A stretch of DNA of 64,000 nt from an uncultured Clostridia bacterium (GTDB lineage Bacteria > Bacillota > Clostridia > Monoglobales > Monoglobaceae): assembly GCA_910580105.1 (NCBI GenBank), contig CAJTWN010000002.1:189245-253244 (forward strand), in the 5' to 3' direction. The position numbers and the translations under genes were made by a program. Under the pieces are notes generated by a model that made no database searches, was not told where the DNA came from, and worked only from the letters and a program-made list of their open reading frames with translations. Below are positions 1-7,277 of the stretch, piece by piece (the first letter of the stretch is position 1; each line of letters begins with the position of its first letter).

Positions 1-56
<56 letters not shown>

Positions 57-214
57 GAAGTATACCCCCAACCCCCATTATTGTCAACCTCTTTTTTCCT
101 TTCTATTTTTTTACATCATTATATCATATTCACTTTCATTTTGCAATACGTTTTAACATTCTCTTTTCATTTTCCTCTGTAATACAACCATAATCATCAA
201 TTTTTTCCGTACGC

Positions 215-246
215 AAAAAACGCCTTTCAACAGAAAGACGCTTTTA
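215..246 (-). terminator. Rho-independent terminator of the purine operon
   Basis: On the minus strand a stem of about 8 bp (CGTCTTTC pairing with GAAAGGCG, one G-U pair, TGTT loop) is followed by a run of T. It starts about 20 bases after the stop codon of the last operon gene. It is the only strong hairpin between that gene and the CTTG array. Confidence 0.75.
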
Positions 247-261
247 TTAAATAATTCCATA

Positions 262-1437
262 TTAATGATGGAACAGCCGAATACCGGTAAATGCCATCGC
301 CATATGATATTTATTGCACGTTTCAATCACATTGTCGTCCCTGATGGAACCGCCGGGCTGTGCAATCACTGTTACACCGGATTTTCTTGCCCGCTCGATA
401 TTATCTCCAAAGGGGAAGAATGCGTCGCTTCCCAATGCAACGTCTGTGTTTTTCGCAATCCACGCCGCTTTCTCTTCTTTTGTAAATACCGGCGGCTTTG
501 TTCTGAAGATTTTTTCCCAGGCGCCGTCCGCCAGAACATCCATATATTCATCGGAAATATAGACGTCAATCGCATTGTCACGGTCTGCACGCTTGATCCC
601 CTCAACAAATTCGAGAGCCAATACCTGAGGCGCCTGCCGGAGCCACCAAATATCCGCTTTGTTTCCGGCAAGACGGGTACAATGAATTCTGGACTGCTGT
701 CCGGCACCAATCCCAATAGCCTGTCCGTCTTTTACATAACAAACGCTGTTGGACTGGGTATATTTCAGAGTAATCAGGGAAATCACCAAATCACGTTTCT
801 GCTCTTCGGACATTTCCTTATTCTCTGTCACAATATTTTGTAAAAGGTCATTATCAATTTTAAGTTCATTTCTGCCCTGTTCAAAAACCACGCCGAACAC
901 CTGTTTGCGTTCTACCGGTTCCGGCTGGTATGCTGCGTCAATCTGAATGATATTATAGCTTCCTTTTCTCTTTCCTTTAAGAATTTCCAAAGCTTCGTCC
1001 GTATATCCGGGAGCAATTACACCATCCGATACTTCCTTGGCAATCAGCTGCGCCGTCGCTTTGTCACAGACGTCAGAAAGAGCAATAAAATCACCAAACG
1101 AAGACATTCTGTCTGCGCCGCGTGCCCTTGCATACGCATTGGCAAGAGGGGTCATTTGAATGGATTCATCCACGAAATAAATCTTTTTCAATGTGTCAAA
1201 AAGGGGCAATCCAACTGCTGCGCCAGCCGGAGACACATGTTTAAAAGAGGTTGCTGCCGGCAAACCGGTCGCCGCTTTCAACTCCTTAACCAGCTGCCAT
1301 CCATTCAGTGCATCCAAAAGATTGATATATCCCGGCTTTCCGCACAGAACTGTAAAGGGAAGCTCCCCTTCATTCATCAATACACGGGAAGGTTTTTGGT
1401 TGGGATTACAACCATACTTCAATTCCATCTCTTTCAT
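262..1437 (-). CDS. purH: AICAR transformylase, stand-alone (PurH C-terminal half)
   Basis: This 391-residue protein is the formyltransferase half of PurH. It transfers a formyl group from 10-formyl-THF to AICAR, giving FAICAR, the penultimate step of IMP synthesis. It starts with the CNPNQKPSR segment that opens the AICAR-transformylase domain, and the catalytic Lys-His pair is visible in SFKHVSPAGAA near residue 65. The N-terminal MGS-like IMP cyclohydrolase domain of the usual ~515-residue bifunctional enzyme is absent; the neighbour 15 bases upstream supplies that activity. GGAGG lies 11 bases before the chosen ATG. It is the last gene of the operon. Some Clostridia share this split arrangement. 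Confidence 0.93.
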   Translation of the reverse strand: MKEMELKYGCNPNQKPSRVLMNEGELPFTVLCGKPGYINLLDALNGWQLVKELKAATGLPAATSFKHVSPAGAAVGLPLFDTLKKIYFVDESIQMTPLANAYARARGADRMSSFGDFIALSDVCDKATAQLIAKEVSDGVIAPGYTDEALEILKGKRKGSYNIIQIDAAYQPEPVERKQVFGVVFEQGRNELKIDNDLLQNIVTENKEMSEEQKRDLVISLITLKYTQSNSVCYVKDGQAIGIGAGQQSRIHCTRLAGNKADIWWLRQAPQVLALEFVEGIKRADRDNAIDVYISDEYMDVLADGAWEKIFRTKPPVFTKEEKAAWIAKNTDVALGSDAFFPFGDNIERARKSGVTVIAQPGGSIRDDNVIETCNKYHMAMAFTGIRLFHH

Positions 1438-1452
1438 ATCTCTGTCATCCTC

Positions 1453-2166
1453 CTATTGATTTTTGTTAATTATTTTTGAAGCCACCGCACCGGTATCCAA
1501 CGAGATATACCGAACAAAAAGTGAAACTTTATTCTCTTCATTCAGGCTGTTCCATAATCCGTCTGCAAATTCATCTATATCATCGGGAATAGCAACAGAT
1601 TTCGGTTCGCCTTCAAAACTTGGCAGAGGACTGCCATCTCCCATATATGTGTGAATAAAGTGACCGCTTCCTGCCTTCGGACGATTATAACTAAAGGTAA
1701 AGCGCCTGCACTCTTCCGGGTCTCCGTCCGCACTCTTTAATATGGACATTGCATAATTGAATCCGCCGTCTTCCATATGAATAATTCCCGAAATCCTTGG
1801 CGTATAATTCGGTGCATCCGGTTCAAATTCCCTGGTCCGCAGAGATTGTTCAAAAGTCATCTGTTTATCCATCAATTCATAAATGGTATCGGTTTGATCA
1901 CCATTTGTTACAATCGTCTTATTTCCCAAAACGCGAACCGGCGCATAGATAATAAGGGAAGGATCCTCAAGTTTTGAGGGATCAAACGCCTGGGTACGGA
2001 TTCCATCACCATCTGTAACAAACACTCGATTCCGGCTGTTTCCGCTGCGTCCCATGATAAAATATGCACAGACTGCCTTCTTTCCGTCCTTTGATTTTCC
2101 AATGATTATCCCACGGCCAGGATAACTGTTTTCCTTTAATTCCTGATAAATATCAATTGTTTTCAT
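1453..2166 (-). CDS. IMP cyclohydrolase, PurO-like family
   Basis: This 237-residue protein resembles the stand-alone IMP cyclohydrolase family (archaeal PurO type, Pfam IMP_cyclohyd), which closes FAICAR to IMP. Supporting segments are the N-terminal YPGRGIIIGKS, the FIMGRSGNSRNR loop and NYTPRISGI. It is placed directly between purN and the AICAR transformylase that lacks a cyclohydrolase domain, so the two together replace bifunctional PurH. The open frame extends further upstream, but AAGGAG about 6 bases before ATG 2166 decides the start. Family assignment is by recognition of motifs and context. Confidence 0.85.
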   Translation of the reverse strand: MKTIDIYQELKENSYPGRGIIIGKSKDGKKAVCAYFIMGRSGNSRNRVFVTDGDGIRTQAFDPSKLEDPSLIIYAPVRVLGNKTIVTNGDQTDTIYELMDKQMTFEQSLRTREFEPDAPNYTPRISGIIHMEDGGFNYAMSILKSADGDPEECRRFTFSYNRPKAGSGHFIHTYMGDGSPLPSFEGEPKSVAIPDDIDEFADGLWNSLNEENKVSLFVRYISLDTGAVASKIINKNQ

Positions 2167-2182
2167 TGCGCCTTCTCCTTCC

Positions 2183-2785
2183 TTATCTGTTGCCTGCATA
2201 CTCTGCACAGACTTTTTCCACCGCACGGGGCAAAATCTGCCATTCTGCTTCTTCCATAACACGCTTCTGCAAAATTTCCGCCGTATCGCCATCCATGACA
2301 TCAACCGCTTTCTGCATAATAATCTTTCCGCCGTCCGTCACTTCATTTACAAAATGCACCGTCGCGCCTGTCACCTTTACGCCATAGTCCAGCGCTGCCT
2401 GATGAACTTTCAATCCATAAAAACCGTCCCCGCAAAAAGACGGAATCAAGGACGGATGAACATTGATAATGCGGTCTTTATATTCCCTCAAAAATTCATC
2501 GCCGAGAATCACCAAAAATCCTGCCAGAACAACAATATCAATCTGCATCTCTTTCAGATAATCCCGCAGCGCACAATCAAATTGCGCTTTCGTCTCATAT
2601 GCTCCGCGTTCAATTACATGTGCGTCCACACCGGCGTTCCTTGCACGCTCCAGAGCAAAAACGCCCGGCTTGTTGGAAACCACCGTCACAATACGGCCGC
2701 TCTTAAGAATACCATCCTTTTGTGCATCCAAAAGTGCCTGCAAATTGGTGCCGCCGCCGGAAACCAATACGCCGATTCTTAGCAT
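2183..2785 (-). CDS. purN: Phosphoribosylglycinamide formyltransferase (GAR transformylase)
   Basis: PurN transfers a formyl group from 10-formyl-THF to GAR in the third step of purine synthesis. The 200-residue length is normal. The N-terminal phosphate-binding loop VSGGGTNLQALLDA is clear. The catalytic region appears as INVHPSLIPSF (active-site His) and, further on, TVHFVNEVTDGG with its Asp. The start overlaps the end of purM by 7 bases, which suggests translational coupling, and the IMP cyclohydrolase gene follows 16 bases after the stop. Confidence 0.96.
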   Translation of the reverse strand: MLRIGVLVSGGGTNLQALLDAQKDGILKSGRIVTVVSNKPGVFALERARNAGVDAHVIERGAYETKAQFDCALRDYLKEMQIDIVVLAGFLVILGDEFLREYKDRIINVHPSLIPSFCGDGFYGLKVHQAALDYGVKVTGATVHFVNEVTDGGKIIMQKAVDVMDGDTAEILQKRVMEEAEWQILPRAVEKVCAEYAGNR

Positions 2786-3816
2786 ATATCCACACCCTTT
2801 TCTCCAACGGTAATTTCACCAATCACACCGGCTTTTTCACCGCCGGCCTGAATTGCCGCAACCGCCTGGTCCGCCTGTTCTTTTGGAACAGCAAACATCA
2901 GGCCGACACCCATATTATATGTGTTGAACATATCACGCTCGGATATGCCGCCCAGTTTCTGAATCATTTTGAAAATCGGAAGGACTTCAAAACTGTTTTT
3001 ATCAATCTTTGCACGGGTTCCGTCTGCAAGCATACGCGGTATATTTTCGATAAAACCGCCGCCGGTAATGTGGGAAACTGCCCGCACATCCACCTTTTCA
3101 ATTGCCGCAAGCAAAGGCTTAACATAAATTTTTGTCGGCGTCAAAAGTGCCTCGCCAACTGTCATCCCCAGCTCATCACTGTATGTATGCAGCCGCTTTA
3201 CACATTCTGCACTGTCATCAATCGAAAAGACCTTCCGCACCAGCGAATATCCGTTGGAGTGTACGCCTGAAGACTGTACGCCGATGATCACGTCTCCTGC
3301 CGCAAGCTTTCTGCCATCAATGATTTTCTCCTTATCTACAATTCCCACAGAGAATCCGGCAAGATCATATTCATCCGGATCATAAAAGCCGGGCATCTCC
3401 GCCGTCTCGCCGCCAATCAGCGCACATCCTGCTGCAACACATCCGTCTGCAACGCCTTTCACAATATCAGCAACCCGCTCCGGCACATTTTTTCCAACTG
3501 CAATATAGTCCAGAAAAAATAATGGTTTTGCTCCGCCGCATGCAATATCGTTTACACACATGGCTACGCAATCCTGCCCCACAGTGTCATGTTTGTCCAT
3601 CAAAAAGGCTAGTTTCAGTTTTGTCCCAACGCCGTCTGTTCCCGAAACCAAAACCGGATTTTTGTAACCGGTTCCAATCTCAAACAAACCGCCAAATCCA
3701 CCAATTCCGGAAAGTACACCCGGAACATTGGTACGGCTTACATGCTGTTTCATCAATTCAACCGCTTTATACCCTGCCTCAACATCTACACCTGCATTTT
3801 TATACGCCTGACTCAT
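2779..3816 (-). CDS. purM: Phosphoribosylaminoimidazole synthetase (AIR synthetase)
   Basis: PurM cyclises FGAM to AIR using ATP. The protein is about 345 residues and begins MSQAYKNAGVDVEAG, typical of the family. ATP-binding and dimer segments include SGTDGVGTKLKLA, the CVNDIACGGAKPLFFLDYIA core and GGGFIENIPRML. An upstream ATG at 3822 abuts the GGAGG ribosome site with no spacer, whereas ATG 3816 has 6 bases, so 3816 is chosen. It overlaps purN downstream. Upstream it is separated from purE by about 400 bases holding a repeat element, an unusual break within an operon. Confidence 0.96.
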   Translation of the reverse strand: MSQAYKNAGVDVEAGYKAVELMKQHVSRTNVPGVLSGIGGFGGLFEIGTGYKNPVLVSGTDGVGTKLKLAFLMDKHDTVGQDCVAMCVNDIACGGAKPLFFLDYIAVGKNVPERVADIVKGVADGCVAAGCALIGGETAEMPGFYDPDEYDLAGFSVGIVDKEKIIDGRKLAAGDVIIGVQSSGVHSNGYSLVRKVFSIDDSAECVKRLHTYSDELGMTVGEALLTPTKIYVKPLLAAIEKVDVRAVSHITGGGFIENIPRMLADGTRAKIDKNSFEVLPIFKMIQKLGGISERDMFNTYNMGVGLMFAVPKEQADQAVAAIQAGGEKAGVIGEITVGEKGVDIC

Positions 3817-4213
3817 TTTCATCCTCCAACCTATGCCTCTCGGGGCACAATATTTAATCCTGGGCTTTCACCCTGTTTTTGACTTTTATCCATCTACGCA
3901 ACAATCAGCAATTCTGCTGCATTTAACGCAGAAAGCTCCCTATTATAACGTACCGGCTTATAGTGAACAAGCCTGAAGAATTTCCATACTTGAAATTTTT
4001 TCCCACTCCAAACGTTTCATCCGCACAGTTGGGAACATCCCTGCCATTTTTCTTCAAATTAGCTCTCTGCCATCTAAAAGCGGCAGAAGCTTCTTTCAGG
4101 TTCAATAAGGGCTGAAAGCCCAATATGCAACGTTTCAGCAGGAGATTGTACACCCGCCGAAAAGCAGTAGCGAAACCCACCGCCTATAGTGGCAGGGGAC
4201 ATCTTTCGTTTGT
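3817..4213. other. Intra-operon spacer of about 400 bp carrying a repeat element
   Basis: There is no credible gene here. An 85-codon frame on the minus strand (3923-4180) exists, but its translation follows the repeat shared with the 37.8 kb spacer. It is therefore best read as repeat sequence. A small GGGCT/AGCCC hairpin sits near 4107-4120. A motif ending in TGGCAGGGGACA at about 4190-4202 has a near match (TGGCAGGGAAC) next to the second repeat copy. No promoter or terminator is convincing. Confidence 0.6.
3974..4061 (+). repeat. Dispersed intergenic repeat, copy 1
   Basis: About 88 bp that align end to end with 37769-37858 in the same orientation. Shared blocks include TGAA-AATTT, GAAATTTTTTC, CAAACGTTTCA, ATC-CTGC and CTTCAAATTA. 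It lies between purE and purM inside the purine operon. Both copies are translatable on the minus strand with partly conserved residues (NLK..., RD..., ETF, K.F), so annotation pipelines may report small spurious proteins here. Confidence 0.75.
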
Positions 4214-4714
4214 TTATAAGCTATCTGTCAATTCTTTCTGAAGTTTCTGATCTTTTGCAATAACCGCTTCTGCCATATCTTTTTTAAACTGTTCCAGCCG
4301 CTCTGCCAAAAGGGCATCAGAAAGTGCAAGCATCTGTACTGCCAAAATTCCTGCATTATCCGCACCGTTCACTGCAACCGTTGCCACAGGAATACCAGTT
4401 GGCATCTGTACCATAGAAAGCAGGGAATCCAAACCGTCCATCAAAGACGACTTGATGGGCAGGGCAATGACCGGAAGGGTAGTATACGCCGCAAGTACGC
4501 CGCCCAGATGTGCCGCTTTACCTGCCGCCGCAATAATTACCTTCACACCATTCTGCTTTGCATTTTTTGCAAATTCCTCTGCCTGATATGGCGTACGATG
4601 CGCAGAAATAACATGTGCTTCATAGTCTACACCAAATTTCTTCAGCTGTTCGATTGCTCCCTTAACTACGGGCAAATCAGAATCACTGCCCATAACAATT
4701 GCTACCTGTGCCAT
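4214..4714 (-). CDS. purE: N5-CAIR mutase / AIR carboxylase catalytic subunit
   Basis: This 166-residue protein has the PurE signature: MGSDSDLPVV near the N-terminus, SAHRTP with its His, and AAAGKAAHLGGVLAA. It converts N5-CAIR (or AIR plus CO2) to CAIR. AAGGAGG precedes the ATG. The HLGG variant replaces the common HLPG, which I believe also occurs in other Clostridia. No purK is present in the window, so the carboxyl source (PurK product or CO2) cannot be decided here. It is encoded between mtaD and the repeat-bearing spacer before purM. Confidence 0.95.
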   Translation of the reverse strand: MAQVAIVMGSDSDLPVVKGAIEQLKKFGVDYEAHVISAHRTPYQAEEFAKNAKQNGVKVIIAAAGKAAHLGGVLAAYTTLPVIALPIKSSLMDGLDSLLSMVQMPTGIPVATVAVNGADNAGILAVQMLALSDALLAERLEQFKKDMAEAVIAKDQKLQKELTDSL

Positions 4715-4756
4715 TTTTATTGCCTCCTTATTTTCTGTTCTTTTGCTATGTCACCG

Positions 4757-5971
4757 TCATACAGTGCGGCTTGCCCGGTTCCACACAATTTCTCCGTCAA
4801 CAATTGTGGTTTCCACATCACTGCCCTGTACTGCATACACCAAATTGGAAACTGTATTGTGATTGGGGGTCAGATGTGCAGCTGAGAAATCCAGTACAAT
4901 CATATCCGCCAAATATCCTTCTTTCAGCATTCCAAGGTCCTGATACCCCAATGCCTGCGCTCCGTTTACAGTCGCCATCTTTAATACTTCCCATGCCGGA
5001 AGAACCGTAGGATCTCCGGTAATTCCTTTGTGAAGGATTCCCGTCAGTTTTATCTCTTCAAACATATTCAGATTATTATTGCTGGACGCACCATCCGTCC
5101 CCAAAGCCACCCGGATTCCCTGCTTGACTAAATCCGGTATCTCTGCCACCCCGGAAGCCAGTTTCAAATTGCTTACCGGATTGTGTACAGCCGTCGCCTG
5201 ATATCTTCGAAGGATTTCCTTATCCTCTTCGGTAAGATGAACACAGTGTGCCGCCACAACCGGCAGTTCAAACAAACCGCATTGCTCCATCAAAGCCGCC
5301 GGTGTCATTCCATAATCCCGAAGACAGTCTGCATTTTCCACCTTCGTCTCTGAAAGATGGGTATGAATAAACAGGTGATGTTCTTTTGCATAGGCAGCAC
5401 ATCTTTTCAGTGTTTCAGGATTGCATGTATACACCGCGTGGGGAGAAATGCCAACTTTGATTCTCTGGTTTCCATTCAATTGTTCCAAAAGTTCATCCGT
5501 TTTTTGAAGCTTAACAGCAAGCACATCATCCGTAACCCCTTCACATAAAACAGCACGAATTCCGGCCTCTTCTGCGGCTCTCGCGGTCTCTTTCTGAAAG
5601 AAATACATATCGCAGAAACAGGTCGTACCGCTCTTTAACATTTCCTCTATGCCAACACGGCTGCCCTCAGAAACCATCTCCGGAGTAAGGGTATCCTCAA
5701 ACGGGAAAATCTTTTGAAACAGCCAGTCCTGCAAATTCATATCATCTGCATAACTGCGCAGAAGGGTCATTGCCACATGGGTATGTGCATTCACCAATCC
5801 AGGCATAACCACCTTATTTCTTCCATCAATAACCGTATCAAATGTACCGGCAGGCATTTCCTTTCCCAAATAGGAAATCCGGCTGCCTTCAACCGCAAGA
5901 TACGCATGGTCTATTACTTTTTGACTGTCATCCATAGTGACTGCCGTTATATCTTTCAACAAAATTGCCAT
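4757..5971 (-). CDS. mtaD: 5'-methylthioadenosine / S-adenosylhomocysteine deaminase
   Basis: An amidohydrolase-superfamily deaminase of about 404 residues. Metal-binding motifs are in order: NAHTHVAM (HxH) near residue 65, HTHLSE, HCVHL and GTDGASSNNNLNM. The family removes the 6-amino group of MTA or SAH, giving methylthioinosine or S-inosylhomocysteine. The frame allows an ATG at 5986 overlapping luxS. ATG 5971 is preferred because GAGGG lies 8 bases before it and it sits 4 bases after the luxS stop. Neighbours luxS and a 6-oxopurine-type phosphorylase imply that SAM by-products are recycled through deamination. Substrate choice is not provable from sequence. Confidence 0.9.
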   Translation of the reverse strand: MAILLKDITAVTMDDSQKVIDHAYLAVEGSRISYLGKEMPAGTFDTVIDGRNKVVMPGLVNAHTHVAMTLLRSYADDMNLQDWLFQKIFPFEDTLTPEMVSEGSRVGIEEMLKSGTTCFCDMYFFQKETARAAEEAGIRAVLCEGVTDDVLAVKLQKTDELLEQLNGNQRIKVGISPHAVYTCNPETLKRCAAYAKEHHLFIHTHLSETKVENADCLRDYGMTPAALMEQCGLFELPVVAAHCVHLTEEDKEILRRYQATAVHNPVSNLKLASGVAEIPDLVKQGIRVALGTDGASSNNNLNMFEEIKLTGILHKGITGDPTVLPAWEVLKMATVNGAQALGYQDLGMLKEGYLADMIVLDFSAAHLTPNHNTVSNLVYAVQGSDVETTIVDGEIVWNRASRTV

Positions 5972-5975
5972 CTTC

Positions 5976-6434
5976 TCAGCCCTCATATATCATATCCGCA
6001 ACGGTCAAATCTTTTATTTTTTCATAATACCGTTCCGCCTCGTCCTTCGCCGCCTGAACACTCAAATTTATATAATTGCCGCATTCTTCTCTGCTGGCTC
6101 CGGGCATCTTTCCCTCATAAGTAATAATTTCCACCAATACCTTTTTAATTAAGGTCAGCGCCGCCTCCGAATCATCGCTGCGAAGCAGCAGATAAAAACC
6201 GGTTTGACAGCCCATCGGCCCGAAATAAATCACCCGTTCACCCATCGAAGAATTACGGACAAGGGTGGCAAACATATGTTCAAAAGAGTGCATCACTGCA
6301 TTGCTCAGCAAATCCCCTGTATTTGGTTTTCTCATCCGCAAATCATAGGTCACAATATCCCCGTCCAGCCGGGAGACATAAACCCCTTCTTTTAATTTCG
6401 TATGGTCTACGGTAAAACTTGCTATTTTTTCCAT
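5976..6434 (-). CDS. luxS: S-ribosylhomocysteine lyase (AI-2 synthase)
   Basis: LuxS cleaves S-ribosylhomocysteine to homocysteine and DPD, the AI-2 precursor. The 152-residue length is normal. The metal ligands are visible: HSFEH at 49-53 and Cys118 in EECGNY. The catalytic cysteine is Cys76 in GCQTGFYL. It overlaps the end of the phosphorylase gene by 13 bases and precedes mtaD by 4. LuxS needs ribosylhomocysteine, normally made by the nucleosidase Pfs, and no Pfs gene is in this window. Confidence 0.96.
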   Translation of the reverse strand: MEKIASFTVDHTKLKEGVYVSRLDGDIVTYDLRMRKPNTGDLLSNAVMHSFEHMFATLVRNSSMGERVIYFGPMGCQTGFYLLLRSDDSEAALTLIKKVLVEIITYEGKMPGASREECGNYINLSVQAAKDEAERYYEKIKDLTVADMIYEG

Positions 6435-7240
6435 AATCTCTCCACAATCCCTTTGACTAAATTTTCGAAATTCTGTCTCGCATCTCTCTCAGCCCGATGA
6501 ATAACCGCGGGATCCAATCCCCCATTTTCCATACCGGCAGCCATATTGGTCACACAGGAGATTCCCATGCACCGAATGCCGCAATGGGCAGCCGTAATTG
6601 CTTCCGGAACGGTGGACATTCCCACCAAATCGGCCCCTAATATCCGCAGCATCCGGATTTCCGCCGGTGTTTCAAACTGCGGACCACCCATGTAGGCATA
6701 GACGCCTTCAAATTCCGGCAAACCAAGGGCAGCCATGGTTTCTTTTGCAATATTCCGCATGGAAGGTGCATAGGCATGGGTCATATCAAAAAAACGCCCG
6801 CCCAAATCCTCTCTGTTTCTGCCGCGCTGGGGACTGTCCAGATCAAATTTGATATGATCTTTAATGCAAACCAAATCACCCGGCGTATACGCTGCATTGA
6901 TGCCGCCGGATGCGTTGGTCAGGATCAGTTCTTCAATACCTGCGGCCTTCATTACCTGAATGGGAAAGGCAAGCTCCTGCATAGTATAGCCTTCATAAAA
7001 ATGTATGCGTCCCTGCATGATCAAAACCGGCGCACCGGCAAGCCGGCCGGATACAAACCGGCCCTTATGCCCCGGCGCCGTTGACACCGGAAAATGCGGC
7101 ACCTCTGTATAGGGGATTACAACTGCGTCCTCCACACATTCAGCCAAATCACCAAGTCCGGTTCCCAAAACAATCCCAATCTTCGGTGTATATTTTATTT
7201 TATCCTTTAAATAAGCCGCAGCTTCAATATCTTTTGTCAT
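6422..7240 (-). CDS. Purine nucleoside phosphorylase, PNP/MTAP family (6-oxopurine type)
   Basis: Phosphorolysis of purine nucleosides: 272 residues with the trimeric PNP/MTAP fold. It shows GTGLGDL, the HFYEGYT phosphate/sugar motif, GGPQFETPAEIRML and GMSTVPEAI. The base-recognition position is Asn (CVTNMAAG), as in PNPs acting on inosine-type bases; MTAPs carry Asp. By hand alignment, where classical PNPs place a His that contacts the 5'-OH, this protein has Pro (LDPAV). That would suit a 5'-thio-substituted inosine. The frame opens at a GTG (7252), but GAGG 6 bases before ATG 7240 favours that start. It may be PNP or a methylthioinosine/S-inosylhomocysteine phosphorylase. Confidence 0.88.
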   Translation of the reverse strand: MTKDIEAAAYLKDKIKYTPKIGIVLGTGLGDLAECVEDAVVIPYTEVPHFPVSTAPGHKGRFVSGRLAGAPVLIMQGRIHFYEGYTMQELAFPIQVMKAAGIEELILTNASGGINAAYTPGDLVCIKDHIKFDLDSPQRGRNREDLGGRFFDMTHAYAPSMRNIAKETMAALGLPEFEGVYAYMGGPQFETPAEIRMLRILGADLVGMSTVPEAITAAHCGIRCMGISCVTNMAAGMENGGLDPAVIHRAERDARQNFENLVKGIVERLWKK

Positions 7241-7277
7241 GGAATTCCTCACTCTAAATTCGTTTCAACCCTATTAT

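Noticed and set aside
265..843. Long plus-strand frame of 192 codons opposite the AICAR transformylase
   Set aside because: It is a shadow of the coding strand, with no start signal or recognisable domain. The same holds for the 289-codon frame opposite purL and the 358-codon frame opposite relA.
3923..4180. 85-codon minus-strand frame between purE and purM
   Set aside because: Its translation follows the dispersed repeat; it has no ribosome site and the second repeat copy gives a similar but differently ended frame, so it is repeat sequence, not a gene.
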